Below are positions 8,714 through 14,980 of a DNA stretch of 16,515 nucleotides, in pieces (positions within the stretch are counted from its first letter, which is position 1; every line of letters begins with the position of its first letter). Below the pieces are notes generated by a model. The model did no database searches. It was not told the DNA's origin and saw nothing but the letters and a program-made list of their open reading frames with translations. This stretch comes from a candidate division BRC1 bacterium ADurb.BinA292 (GTDB lineage Bacteria; Sumerlaeota; Sumerlaeia; MVZB01). A program made the position numbers and the translations under genes. The stretch spans positions 1-16,515 of the forward strand of contig MVZB01000048.1 of the NCBI GenBank assembly GCA_002068205.1. The letters are read 5' to 3'.

Positions 8714-8755
8714 AATCAGGATCGGGATTGGCATCGGAACCGTGATCGGTATCGA
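8714..8755. repeat. Degenerate 6-bp tandem repeat between divergent genes
   Basis: Seven consecutive hexamers read AATCAG, GATCGG, GATTGG, CATCGG, AACCGT, GATCGG and TATCGA. The core ATCGG recurs exactly every 12 bp at 8721, 8733 and 8745. It lies in the 299-bp gap (8553-8851) between the ABC operon (-) and the phosphodiester glycosidase (+), which otherwise holds only the candidate promoters. It could be a decayed microsatellite or a phased operator. Confidence 0.5.
8728..8755 (+). promoter_or_regulatory. Weak candidate promoter for the phosphodiester glycosidase gene
   Basis: TTGGCA (8728-8733, five of six matches to the -35) is followed after 16 bp by TATCGA (8750-8755, only three matches to the -10). 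It overlaps the hexamer repeat. The assignment is tentative. Confidence 0.2.
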
Positions 8756-8851
8756 ACAGCGGCCGACCGCAAGAAAGAAGCCGCGGGTTGAATCGGTGGC
8801 GGGTTTGCCGCAGAATCCTGAATAAGTCCGTTGCCGAGCGCGTGGAAAGGA

Positions 8852-10066
8852 ATGGGAGTGGCCCGCCGTCGCCTGTTGTCATGGATCCTGAGCGTGGCAC
8901 TGCTGGGGGCGCTGCCGCCGGCGGGGCAGACCGCGCCCGAGGCGCCGGCGGCCGAGATGCAATGGCTCCAGACCGCGGACGGGCGGCGCATGGGGATCGC
9001 GCTGGCGTGCGACCTGCGCCGCACGGGCGAGGCGTGGCGCCTGCTGGGTCCGGAGCCCGGCCGGCCGATCCTGCAACCGCTCGAGGCGCTGCTGCCGGCG
9101 GCGGAGGGCCACGCGAGCGGCTTCGCGGTCAACGGCGGCTATTGGAATGAGCATCTGTTTCCGGTCGGGGTGTGCGCGGGGGAGGCCGGGATCTACGCGG
9201 CGCTGTCGCATCCGAGCGGACTGGCGCTCTACGCCGGCGGCGGGGTCATCGGGCCGCTGCGGACGGAGACCATCCTGCAACCGCAGCCGCGGGAGGCGGG
9301 GGAAGCCGTCGCCTGGCCGGCGGCGGCGGACCCCACGGCGGAGGCGACGTTGCCGCTCATTCCAGAGGGCACGATTCCGTTCAACCCCGCGGCACTGCCG
9401 GCGCGGACGCCGTATGTGATCGATTTTCGCACCTACACGGGGCCGGTGCAGCCCCGTTCACGAGTCAGGGCGGTCGAGCTCGAAGCGGCGACGACGGCGG
9501 CGCTGCGCTTCAACCAGCCGGTCGAGCTGGCGACGCGCGCGAGCCGGATCATCGAAAAGGATGCGATCTATTCCGCCGACGAGCGGGGGCTGGTGCTGTT
9601 CGTGCCGCTGACGGACGAGGCGGACGTGGACCTGCCCGACCGGTGGCGGCTGGAGGCGCGTCTGCGCGCCGGCGACGGGGAGGACGCCATCGCGGGTCGG
9701 CCGGTGATCCTGGCCACGTCGGCCGGGCCGATCCTGATGCAGGGGGGGCGGCTCAACGAGCGGCTCGAGGCCGACCCGGCGCGGGCGAGCCGGGCTGAAC
9801 GCACGCTGGCGGGGCTGGATGCGAGCGGGACGCGGCTGTGGGTGGTGGCGCTGATGCGCGGCCCGGCGGGGGAAGCGGGGGTGACGCTGCACGAAGCGGC
9901 TGAAATCGTGCAGCAACTGGGGGCGAGCGAGATTCTCAACCTGGATGGCGGCGGTTCCACATCGGTCTGGGCGGCGGGGGCGCAGCTCGCACTGCGCGCC
10001 CTGCTGCCGCTCCAGCGGCCCGTGCATCATATCCTCTTTTTTGACGGGGTGGTTCGCGGGGAGTAA
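8852..10066 (+). CDS. Exported phosphodiester glycosidase (NAGPA-type domain)
   Basis: 404 aa from the ATG at 8852. The N-terminus (Arg-Arg-Arg, then a Leu/Ala-rich stretch to about residue 25, 'PPAGQTAPEAPAAE') is a signal peptide. The C-terminal half carries the family hallmarks: 'FAVNGGYWNE' early, 'RTLAGLDASG' and 'LNLDGGGSTSVW' (362-373, the Asp-Gly-Gly-Gly-Ser-Thr active-site loop), ending 'VHHILFFDG'. Members of this fold (N-acetylglucosamine-1-phosphodiester alpha-N-acetylglucosaminidase and bacterial YigE-like relatives) cleave sugar-phosphodiester bonds, so cell-wall or exopolysaccharide phosphoglycans are likely substrates. The middle (about 150-250) is unusually long and Ala/Pro-rich. 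Two other starts exist: TTG 8831, which is poor, and GTG 8858. GTG 8858 has AAGGA 6 nt upstream, a better-spaced ribosome site than for the ATG; choosing it removes only two residues. Confidence 0.9.
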   Translation: MGVARRRLLSWILSVALLGALPPAGQTAPEAPAAEMQWLQTADGRRMGIALACDLRRTGEAWRLLGPEPGRPILQPLEALLPAAEGHASGFAVNGGYWNEHLFPVGVCAGEAGIYAALSHPSGLALYAGGGVIGPLRTETILQPQPREAGEAVAWPAAADPTAEATLPLIPEGTIPFNPAALPARTPYVIDFRTYTGPVQPRSRVRAVELEAATTAALRFNQPVELATRASRIIEKDAIYSADERGLVLFVPLTDEADVDLPDRWRLEARLRAGDGEDAIAGRPVILATSAGPILMQGGRLNERLEADPARASRAERTLAGLDASGTRLWVVALMRGPAGEAGVTLHEAAEIVQQLGASEILNLDGGGSTSVWAAGAQLALRALLPLQRPVHHILFFDGVVRGE

Positions 10067-10088
10067 CCGAAGTGGATGCCGGAAGTTA

Positions 10089-10116
10089 CCGTTGCCGCCG
10101 GCGGAAGCGGGTTTTT
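10089..10116 (+). terminator. Intrinsic terminator of the phosphodiester glycosidase gene
   Basis: A GC-rich hairpin at 10089-10110 pairs CCG with CGG outside and CCGC with GCGG inside, with one mismatch. It is followed by G and five T (10112-10116). It begins 22 bp after the stop codon, the right place for a Rho-independent terminator. Confidence 0.55.
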
Positions 10117-10425
10117 CCACCGTCGCCAATCGCCTCGACTTGCCGTCGGAGGATTTCCTGGCCAACCTGCGACGGGTGCAGGAAGCCACTGGCATCGCTC
10201 CAACCAGCCGGCTGGGGCAGGGTGCAGGCACTACCCAGAGCGGGGGTGCGGCGCGCCCGGCTTCGGCCAAAAGTCTAGATTCTCCTCATCAATACCGCGT
10301 AAAGCCCTGCAATCTCGTCTGATCCCGGCAGATTCCGCTCAGCGGTTTCATGTCGGGCGACTAGGTGAAGGGATGAGGTATATCGGACATTTTCAGGAGA
10401 AGGCATTGATTGGTCATATTTATTC
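10117..10425. other. Intergenic stretch, possible short gene remnant
   Basis: I found no gene with a start and ribosome site. On the + strand, 10128-10230 reads like coding sequence (translation includes 'NRLDLPSEDFLANLRRVQEA', with G or C at most third codon positions), and its frame stays open to 10322. That frame has no start codon of its own and runs back through the terminator and the end of the upstream gene, so it may be a fossil fragment. From about 10280 to 10545 the sequence becomes noticeably more AT-rich than its surroundings, as expected for a promoter region. Confidence 0.35.
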
Positions 10426-10455
10426 TTGACACGGGTAGCAAAGTGAGCCTAGGCT
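10426..10455 (+). promoter_or_regulatory. Candidate promoter element upstream of the prepilin cluster
   Basis: A perfect -35 box TTGACA lies at 10426-10431 in an AT-rich patch. The best -10 is TAGGCT (10450-10455) at 18-bp spacing, matching only three of six. The element conflicts with the hairpin at 10444-10477, whose left arm would lie upstream of the predicted start. A second option is CATATT at 10415-10420 as a -10, which would place the hairpin inside the transcript. Confidence 0.25.
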
Positions 10456-10477
10456 TTACTTGCCAAGGCTCATTTTT
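10444..10477 (+). terminator. Terminator-like hairpin with T-tract in the leader of the prepilin cluster
   Basis: TGAGCCT (10444-10450) pairs perfectly with AGGCTCA (10466-10472) and is followed at once by five T (10473-10477). The stem extends to 10 bp through A-T and G-T pairs (AAG 10441-10443 with TTT 10473-10475). No gene ends just upstream; the nearest stop is 378 bp away. It either ends a small upstream transcript or is an attenuator for the downstream cluster. Confidence 0.55.
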
Positions 10478-10792
10478 CGGGATATTGCCCTCGATTCCGT
10501 GTTGCTCGAAGTGGCGCTTTAGATTGCTTTATCGGGCAGGCGACGTGCAATGCCGCATCGCACTTTTGAGCGAAGCAGGACCCGCGCGACGGGCCGGTGG
10601 GTCTGCCGGGCGATGCCAAACGCCGGCGGCCGACTGAACGATGCCGCGGCGCGCGCGCCGCCAGGTTCGATGCCGCAACTCATCATCGCTACTTGTGGCC
10701 GTGGCAAAACAGCGGAATCGGCGCGGCTCGGGAAACGCAGAGACCGATCTGGGTCAAATGCAGAGGATACATTGGAAAGGAGCGGGAGGAAA
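10478..10792 (+). promoter_or_regulatory. Long structured 5' leader before the first surface-protein gene
   Basis: This 315-base leader lies between the T-tract hairpin and the ATG at 10793. It contains a stem-loop pairing 10575-10583 with 10599-10606 (GCAGGACCC with GGGTCTGC, one bulge) and a 16-bp perfect palindrome at 10646-10661 (GCGGCGCG and its complement). A GATGCC motif recurs at 10612, 10640 and 10669. A frame in phase with the downstream gene is open back to 10550 but has no family resemblance. It does not match the core of known c-di-GMP or cobalamin riboswitches. Leader or cis-acting RNA is inference. Confidence 0.35.
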
Positions 10793-12139
10793 ATGACGAG
10801 AAGGATCGCACTGTTTGCAATATGCACGTATCTGGTCGCGGCGCCTGGGATGTCGCGCACCATCGAAAATGTTCGGGATGGAGGATTCAATGTCGACGCG
10901 GGATGGACGGAGAATCTGGCCCAGTATTCAGGAACCGGCGACACCAAGGTTTTCGATGAAACCACGAATCCAGGGGTCTTGACGCTGACCTACACCAATG
11001 CGGCCGGAAGCGACGAGACCACCGTCTGGGTCCGCGGCGATGTCACGCTGGATGAGGTGGGCGATTTTGTGCAGGCCGACATGAAGACCACCGGTCAGCG
11101 CATCGGCGTCTGCCTGGCCGCCGCCACTTCGTTCGATCAGGATCGCTCCAACCTGATATACCACGGAATCCGTAGCGACGGCATTGTTCGATCCCACGCC
11201 TACTGGGGAGGCGGCAACGAACTCGGCGATGCGGATGTGGCGGTCCCCGGCGGAGTGTCCGACCAGTGGGTCACGGTCCAGATCCGCAAGACCGGTGCGG
11301 ACACGTTTCAGTTGTATTGGGGTTTGAACGGGGTGGCCGACACGCAGGTCGGCGGGACGTTCAACTACGGGAATGTCTCGGCGCCGGCGGGGACGGAGAC
11401 CCCGAAATACCCGGCGCTGATGACCGATGCGGGTCTGGGCGATTTTGTCGGACAGTTCCGCAATATCATCGTCGGCAACATCAATGATCCGGGCGTTGAC
11501 AATTTTGATGACGGCGCGCTGAGCCTCAACTGGGACTGGAACAACATCCCGCAGGCCGGTTCGCCGGTCGATACTTTCAGCCTGCAGGAGTCCGGCGGCC
11601 GGCTGCTGGTGGATTACACCAATCTGGGCGGCGACCAGGTGACCTTCATCGCGCGCGACAACGTGACGCTGCAGGACGGGCAATCGGTGGTGGTGGCCGT
11701 GCGGGTGACCGAGGGCGAACTCTCCTCGGCCATCGGTTTTGGGCTGGGCATGGCGACGGTCGGCCACGGGCTCTGGATGGACCGCTCCAACACGGTTTTC
11801 TATGTTCTGCGCAACGACGGGTTGGCGCGCGCGAACTTCTTCGGCAATGGGGGAGTCGAAATCGGCGATCCGTTGGCGACTCTGACCGGCTATCAACTCG
11901 GCGACTGGGTCACGCTGAGAATCCAACGCGAAGGTTCGATTCTCAAATTATACTACGGGCAGGGGTACCTGGCCGAAGCCGATCAGTTCGTGGGTCAGCG
12001 CGATTACAGCGCCCATCAACTGCCGACCGTGGTCGGGCTGCTCTCCGCCCCCGGCGTGGCAAGTTTCAAAGCGGAAGCGGAGCTGTTCCTGGTCGGCGAT
12101 TTCGTGCCGGTCGAACTCTCCGGGATTTGGGTGGAATGA
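10793..12139 (+). CDS. Exported two-module surface protein (repeat module copies A1 and B1)
   Basis: 448 aa. The start is the ATG at 10793, after AAGGAG (10777-10782) and GGAGG (10785-10789). A signal peptide (Arg3-Arg4, hydrophobic to about residue 18) precedes two beta-rich modules of about 190-200 residues. Module A1 (about 27-225) and module B1 (about 228-440) each open with an Asp/Gly-rich 'FDDG...W'-like strand. Each contains the same core: 'IRSDGIVRSHAYWGGGNELG' (126-145) in A1 and 'LRNDGLARANFFGNGGVEIG' in B1. The layout resembles LamG/concanavalin-A-like jelly-roll domains, so glycan or surface binding is plausible. No catalytic motif is seen. It is a paralogue of 13018-14430 and lies 112 bp upstream of the prepilin gene. 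It ends in 'VPVELSGIWVE', with no anchor motif such as LPXTG. The family is not recognised by name. Confidence 0.87.
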   Translation: MTRRIALFAICTYLVAAPGMSRTIENVRDGGFNVDAGWTENLAQYSGTGDTKVFDETTNPGVLTLTYTNAAGSDETTVWVRGDVTLDEVGDFVQADMKTTGQRIGVCLAAATSFDQDRSNLIYHGIRSDGIVRSHAYWGGGNELGDADVAVPGGVSDQWVTVQIRKTGADTFQLYWGLNGVADTQVGGTFNYGNVSAPAGTETPKYPALMTDAGLGDFVGQFRNIIVGNINDPGVDNFDDGALSLNWDWNNIPQAGSPVDTFSLQESGGRLLVDYTNLGGDQVTFIARDNVTLQDGQSVVVAVRVTEGELSSAIGFGLGMATVGHGLWMDRSNTVFYVLRNDGLARANFFGNGGVEIGDPLATLTGYQLGDWVTLRIQREGSILKLYYGQGYLAEADQFVGQRDYSAHQLPTVVGLLSAPGVASFKAEAELFLVGDFVPVELSGIWVE

Positions 12140-12164
12140 TAATCGGGCGTCATTGATCGGGGTA

Positions 12165-12219
12165 TCTGCCGCTGCCCGTGACCGGAGCGACCGGGACAGC
12201 GGCCCGCGGCAGCGGCAGA
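12165..12219 (+). other. Strong intercistronic stem-loop upstream of the prepilin gene
   Basis: TCTGCCGCTGCC (12165-12176) and GGCAGCGGCAGA (12208-12219) are perfect 12-bp inverted arms around a 31-base loop. A second copy of CAGCGG inside the loop (12198-12203) could pair alternatively with CCGCTG (12169-12174). No T-tract follows, so it is unlikely to be an ordinary terminator. It begins 25 bp after the stop of the upstream gene and ends 32 bp before the prepilin ATG, a position suited to mRNA processing, stabilisation or translational control. Confidence 0.6.
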
Positions 12220-12237
12220 AATCCTTCCCAAACCGCT

Positions 12238-12244
12238 AAGGAGG
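12238..12244 (+). promoter_or_regulatory. Ideal Shine-Dalgarno site of the prepilin gene
   Basis: AAGGAGG at 12238-12244 is fully complementary to the usual 16S rRNA tail and lies 7 nt before the ATG at 12252. It is the best ribosome binding site in the window and suggests high translation of the pilin subunit relative to its neighbours. Confidence 0.8.
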
Positions 12245-12251
12245 ACGTGCG

Positions 12252-12917
12252 ATGAAGAATCGGAAGCAATCCTCGGGCGTGGCGTTCACGTTGATCGAAC
12301 TGCTGATCGTGGTTGCGATCATTGCGATCCTGGCGGCCATTGCCGTGCCGAATTTTCTTGAGGCTCAGGCCCGCGCCAAGAACAGCCGGGCGTTGGCCGA
12401 CATGAAGAGTCTCGTCACGGCAACATCCGCCTACATGGTGGATTACAATGATGTGCCGGACCCGGACGGCGCCTTTACCTCCGACGCGTATAACCGGTTG
12501 TGGTGGGGGTTTGGATCGCATCGGCTGACGACCCCGGTGACGTACATGACCTCCATTCCCGTGGATATATATCCCGACGAAACCAACAAGATCCTGGACC
12601 ACTGGACGCGTATCCCGGGCAATACGCTGTTCAACGCTCCCTATCAGGTGTTAATCCGGGTGGATTCGTCAGCGCCGCTGGGCCCGAAGAACATAATCGT
12701 ATTAGGCAATCCGGCAGCGGGTGATTGGCAGGCTCTGGGATTGGATCCTGTAACCCAGCAGAGGATTCAGGCCTCCCATGCCGTTTATCTGAGCGCCGGG
12801 CCCGACGGCGTCATGACCTGGCAGGGATTCGGCGGCGGGGGATCTCCGTCGGCGGCGGTCTATGACCCGACCAATGGAACGATTTCGCGAGGTGAACTTT
12901 ATGCTCCGGTCGGGTAA
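12252..12917 (+). CDS. Type IV prepilin / type II secretion pseudopilin-like protein
   Basis: 221 aa. A short basic leader (residues 1-11, ending Gly-Val-Ala) precedes the class III signal 'FTLIELLIVVAIIAILAAIA', with Glu at +5 (Glu16), and then 'VPNFLEAQARAKNSRALADM'. A prepilin peptidase should cut before Phe12. Position -1 is Ala rather than Gly, a variant I recall from planctomycete-type prepilins. The long N-terminal helix embeds in the membrane and then packs the pilus core. The globular part (about 60-221) is larger than in typical GspG and carries 'YMVDYNDVPDPDGA' and the C-terminal 'YDPTNGTISRGELYAPVG' (204-221), resembling the tail of pseudopilin-like proteins in related phyla. It lies between two paralogous exported two-module proteins. 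No assembly ATPase, platform protein or peptidase is in the window, so export machinery must be encoded elsewhere. Confidence 0.94.
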   Translation: MKNRKQSSGVAFTLIELLIVVAIIAILAAIAVPNFLEAQARAKNSRALADMKSLVTATSAYMVDYNDVPDPDGAFTSDAYNRLWWGFGSHRLTTPVTYMTSIPVDIYPDETNKILDHWTRIPGNTLFNAPYQVLIRVDSSAPLGPKNIIVLGNPAAGDWQALGLDPVTQQRIQASHAVYLSAGPDGVMTWQGFGGGGSPSAAVYDPTNGTISRGELYAPVG

Positions 12918-13017
12918 AGCGAGCGGGCAGGGCAATGGGTTTCCTGCCAGGTTCGAGAATCTAAATTGCGATGGGGGGAGAGCAGTGAACAGATTGAATT
13001 CATGAAAGGAAAAGGAA

Positions 13018-14430
13018 ATGAAGGCAAGATCAACACATCTTATCGGGAGGCCTTTCATAAGTCTTGCGTGTCTGTCGCTCCTGTCGATCGCGGCGATGGC
13101 GGCCCTCCTCGATGGTTTCGATGGATCGACCTATAATGCCGGGGCGCAATGGTTGGACCTGCAGGTCTCGCAGGGAACCGCGGCGGATACGGTCACCCTG
13201 GATCAGACCACGAATGCGGGCAAACTGACGATCACAGCGACCAATGTCGCAGGCGATCAGACCAGTCTCATTCTGCATGCATCGGAAACGCTCGACGTCG
13301 GCGAATACGTGCAGGCCAAGGTGACAGTGCTGAGCGGAGCCACCCGCATCGGATTATGCCTGGCCGCCACGACGACCATCACCAACCGCGCGAATCTCAT
13401 TTATTACGGGTTGCGCAACGATGGGATTACGCGCGGGCATGCCTACGGGGATGGGGGAAGCGAAATCTGGGATGCGCCGGCGACGTCCATCCCCGGCTGG
13501 GATTTCGGCGTAGAGGTGACCTTCAAAATCGTCCGCTCCGCCGAGAGGGAGTACCAGTGCTGGTGGGGCCTGAATGGGAACGCGGAGAACTTCGATGGCT
13601 CGGTGATCTGGCCCGAATCCGGGATCCCTCCCATTCACGTCGGTTTCATGTTCGATCCCGGTTTGGCGGATTTTCAGGGGACAGTGGATGATTTTGAAAC
13701 CGATCTGGCGGGCGGCGGGCCGACGCCGACCCCAACGCCGACTCCGACGCCCGAGCCGACGCCCCCTCCGCCCAACCGCACCCTCGATGATTTCAACGAT
13801 GGGTCGTTCGACACGGCGTGGATCTTCAGCCTGCCGCAGATCAACGGCGGCGACGGTCCAGCCCTGACTTACGACGAGTCCAGCGTGGCCGGCAAGTTGC
13901 GGGTCGACTTCAATGCGGATAATGGCGGCGGGTTCGCGTTCCTGCTGCGGGAAGATGCGTTCCTGGAGGTGGGCGAGGCGGCCTATCTGGATGCGCGTCA
14001 GATCGAGGGGACGGTCGGCGATCTTGCAATCTGGTTCGGCATGGCGCTGGCCACGCGGACCGGCGAAGACCAGCGCGTCAATGTTGCTTACTATACCATT
14101 CGCAACGACGGCATCCTTCGCGGTCTGTTCTTTGGAGACGGCGGCGCCGAAATCGGCGGGGTGGAGCCTGCTCTGGGAAGCTACGGCATCGGAGACGTGA
14201 TCACCTTCGTGGTCCACCGCGTGACCGAAACCCGCTTCGATTTCTGGTATACGCTGGACGACATGCCGCTGACGCGAGCCGGATCAGGAACATGGGGCGG
14301 CGGCAGCGTTCCCCCGATTTTTGCCGGTCTTTGTCTCGGCGTTTCCGAAAATTGCGTGATTGAGTTTGATAATTTCCAAATGTACAAGACTCCGGTCAAT
14401 TCCGTTTCGGGTTGGACCGTGATCGAGTAG
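13018..14430 (+). CDS. Exported two-module surface protein with Pro-Thr linker (module copies A2 and B2)
   Basis: 470 aa. The ATG at 13018 follows AAGGA (13006-13010) by 7 nt. The signal peptide runs to about residue 28 ('LLSIAAMA', then 'ALLDGFDG'). Module A2 (about 30-231) aligns with A1 of 10793-12139: 'DQTTNAGKLTITATNVAG' against 'DETTNPGVLTLTYTNAAG', 'ETLDVGEYVQA' against 'VTLDEVGDFVQA', and 'RIGLCLAA' against 'RIGVCLAA'. A Pro-Thr linker (235-252, alternating PT then EPTPPPP) leads to module B2 (about 253-460), which aligns with B1 ('IRNDGILRGLFFGDGGAEIG'). Both modules share the Arg-x-Asp-Gly-(Ile/Leu) ... Gly-x-Gly-Gly-x-Glu core. The fold is probably jelly-roll, adhesin- or lectin-like, on the cell surface or secreted. 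The C-terminus 'SVSGWTVIE' resembles the paralogue's 'VELSGIWVE'. It lies 100 bp after the prepilin gene and is likely co-transcribed with it. Confidence 0.88.
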   Translation: MKARSTHLIGRPFISLACLSLLSIAAMAALLDGFDGSTYNAGAQWLDLQVSQGTAADTVTLDQTTNAGKLTITATNVAGDQTSLILHASETLDVGEYVQAKVTVLSGATRIGLCLAATTTITNRANLIYYGLRNDGITRGHAYGDGGSEIWDAPATSIPGWDFGVEVTFKIVRSAEREYQCWWGLNGNAENFDGSVIWPESGIPPIHVGFMFDPGLADFQGTVDDFETDLAGGGPTPTPTPTPTPEPTPPPPNRTLDDFNDGSFDTAWIFSLPQINGGDGPALTYDESSVAGKLRVDFNADNGGGFAFLLREDAFLEVGEAAYLDARQIEGTVGDLAIWFGMALATRTGEDQRVNVAYYTIRNDGILRGLFFGDGGAEIGGVEPALGSYGIGDVITFVVHRVTETRFDFWYTLDDMPLTRAGSGTWGGGSVPPIFAGLCLGVSENCVIEFDNFQMYKTPVNSVSGWTVIE

Positions 14431-14453
14431 CTGTGCGCAGGCTGGCGCATCCG

Positions 14454-14483
14454 GGGCGCGGGAGTCCAACGACTCTCGCGCCC
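14454..14483 (+). terminator. Very strong hairpin ending the prepilin cluster
   Basis: GGGCGCGGGAGTC (14454-14466) pairs with GACTCTCGCGCCC (14471-14483) over 13 bp with a single G-T wobble and a four-base CAAC loop. It starts 23 bp after the stop of the last surface-protein gene. No T-tract follows, so it is either a T-less terminator or a 3'-end stabiliser; position favours transcript end formation. Confidence 0.6.
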
Positions 14484-14880
14484 AGTCCCGCGCCCTGTCC
14501 CGGTAATCCCCTTTGGTTCGAGCGCCACCCCGGGGACCGCAGCCGCCGCCAAGTCACCACCATTCCCGTCATGAATCCGGTTCGGGATTGAGATGCTCCC
14601 ATCCGTTCGCAAGCTGATGCTCGTGGCCGCCAGAACCTGGGAACTGCATGTATTCCGAGAACTGTGAAGATTGGCCGGATCCGACAGGCAGCCTCGGCTT
14701 CGGGGGTGACCCGGTTGCGCCATTGAATTCCGGCCCGGATGTTCTTGGCAAGCCGGCCCTTGTCCAGGAAGCGCATACTTTTGAGGACGGCGATCTCGTG
14801 CGTGACACCGCTGGTCGGCTTGAGGTCCGGCGAGCGGTAGACTCCTGGCGGATCGTCACGCCCTCTTCTTCGCGCGCCTC
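14484..14880 (-). pseudogene. Possible decayed gene fragment; no intact gene
   Basis: About 400 bases carry no frame with a credible start, ribosome site and family match. The minus strand reads protein-like in two successive frames. One, about 14870 down to 14690, contains 'SPDLKPTSGVTHEIAVLKSM' and 'FLDKGRLAKNIRAGIQWRN'. The other, about 14660 to 14569, contains 'SEYMQFPGSGGHEHQLANGW' and ends 'EHLNPEPDS' at a stop. Such a split would fit a frameshifted remnant. A plus-strand frame (14648-14884) is equally open, so non-coding sequence remains possible. I do not recognise the family. Confidence 0.2.
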
Positions 14881-14890
14881 CTGAAGGCCG

Positions 14891-14941
14891 TTGCCGCAGC
14901 TGCAGATATATCGGCTTTAAGGGTCATTGCCACAGTCGCAG
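14891..14941. repeat. Two near-identical direct repeats upstream of the LamG/sialidase-like gene
   Basis: TTGCCGCAGCTGCAG (14891-14905) and TTGCCACAGTCGCAG (14927-14941) match at 12 of 15 positions and start 36 bp apart. Both are preceded by AAGG within a few bases. They lie 40-90 bp before the ATG at 14981, a usual place for regulator sites. A convincing -10 box was not found. Confidence 0.4.
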
Positions 14942-14980
14942 TAGACTCTCTCGTATCCATTTGACCGAGGAGCAAAGCCA

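Noticed and set aside
10511..10526. Sigma54-like TGGCGC...TTGC element in the leader of the prepilin cluster
   Set aside because: The GG and GC pairs are 11 bases apart instead of the strict 10, and the -24 box is imperfect.
10549..10700. Possible c-di-GMP or cobalamin riboswitch before the surface cluster
   Set aside because: The conserved cores of those riboswitches are not present; only generic hairpins are visible.
10793..14430. Insertion sequence or phage origin for the repeated genes
   Set aside because: There is no transposase, integrase, terminal inverted repeat or target duplication; the repeated copies are ordinary diverged paralogues.
14515..14535. T-loop-like GGTTCGAGC suggesting a tRNA
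   Set aside because: The flanking bases do not form a T-arm stem, and no acceptor, D or anticodon arms can be folded around it. A similar TTCGAGA at 577-583 fails the same test.
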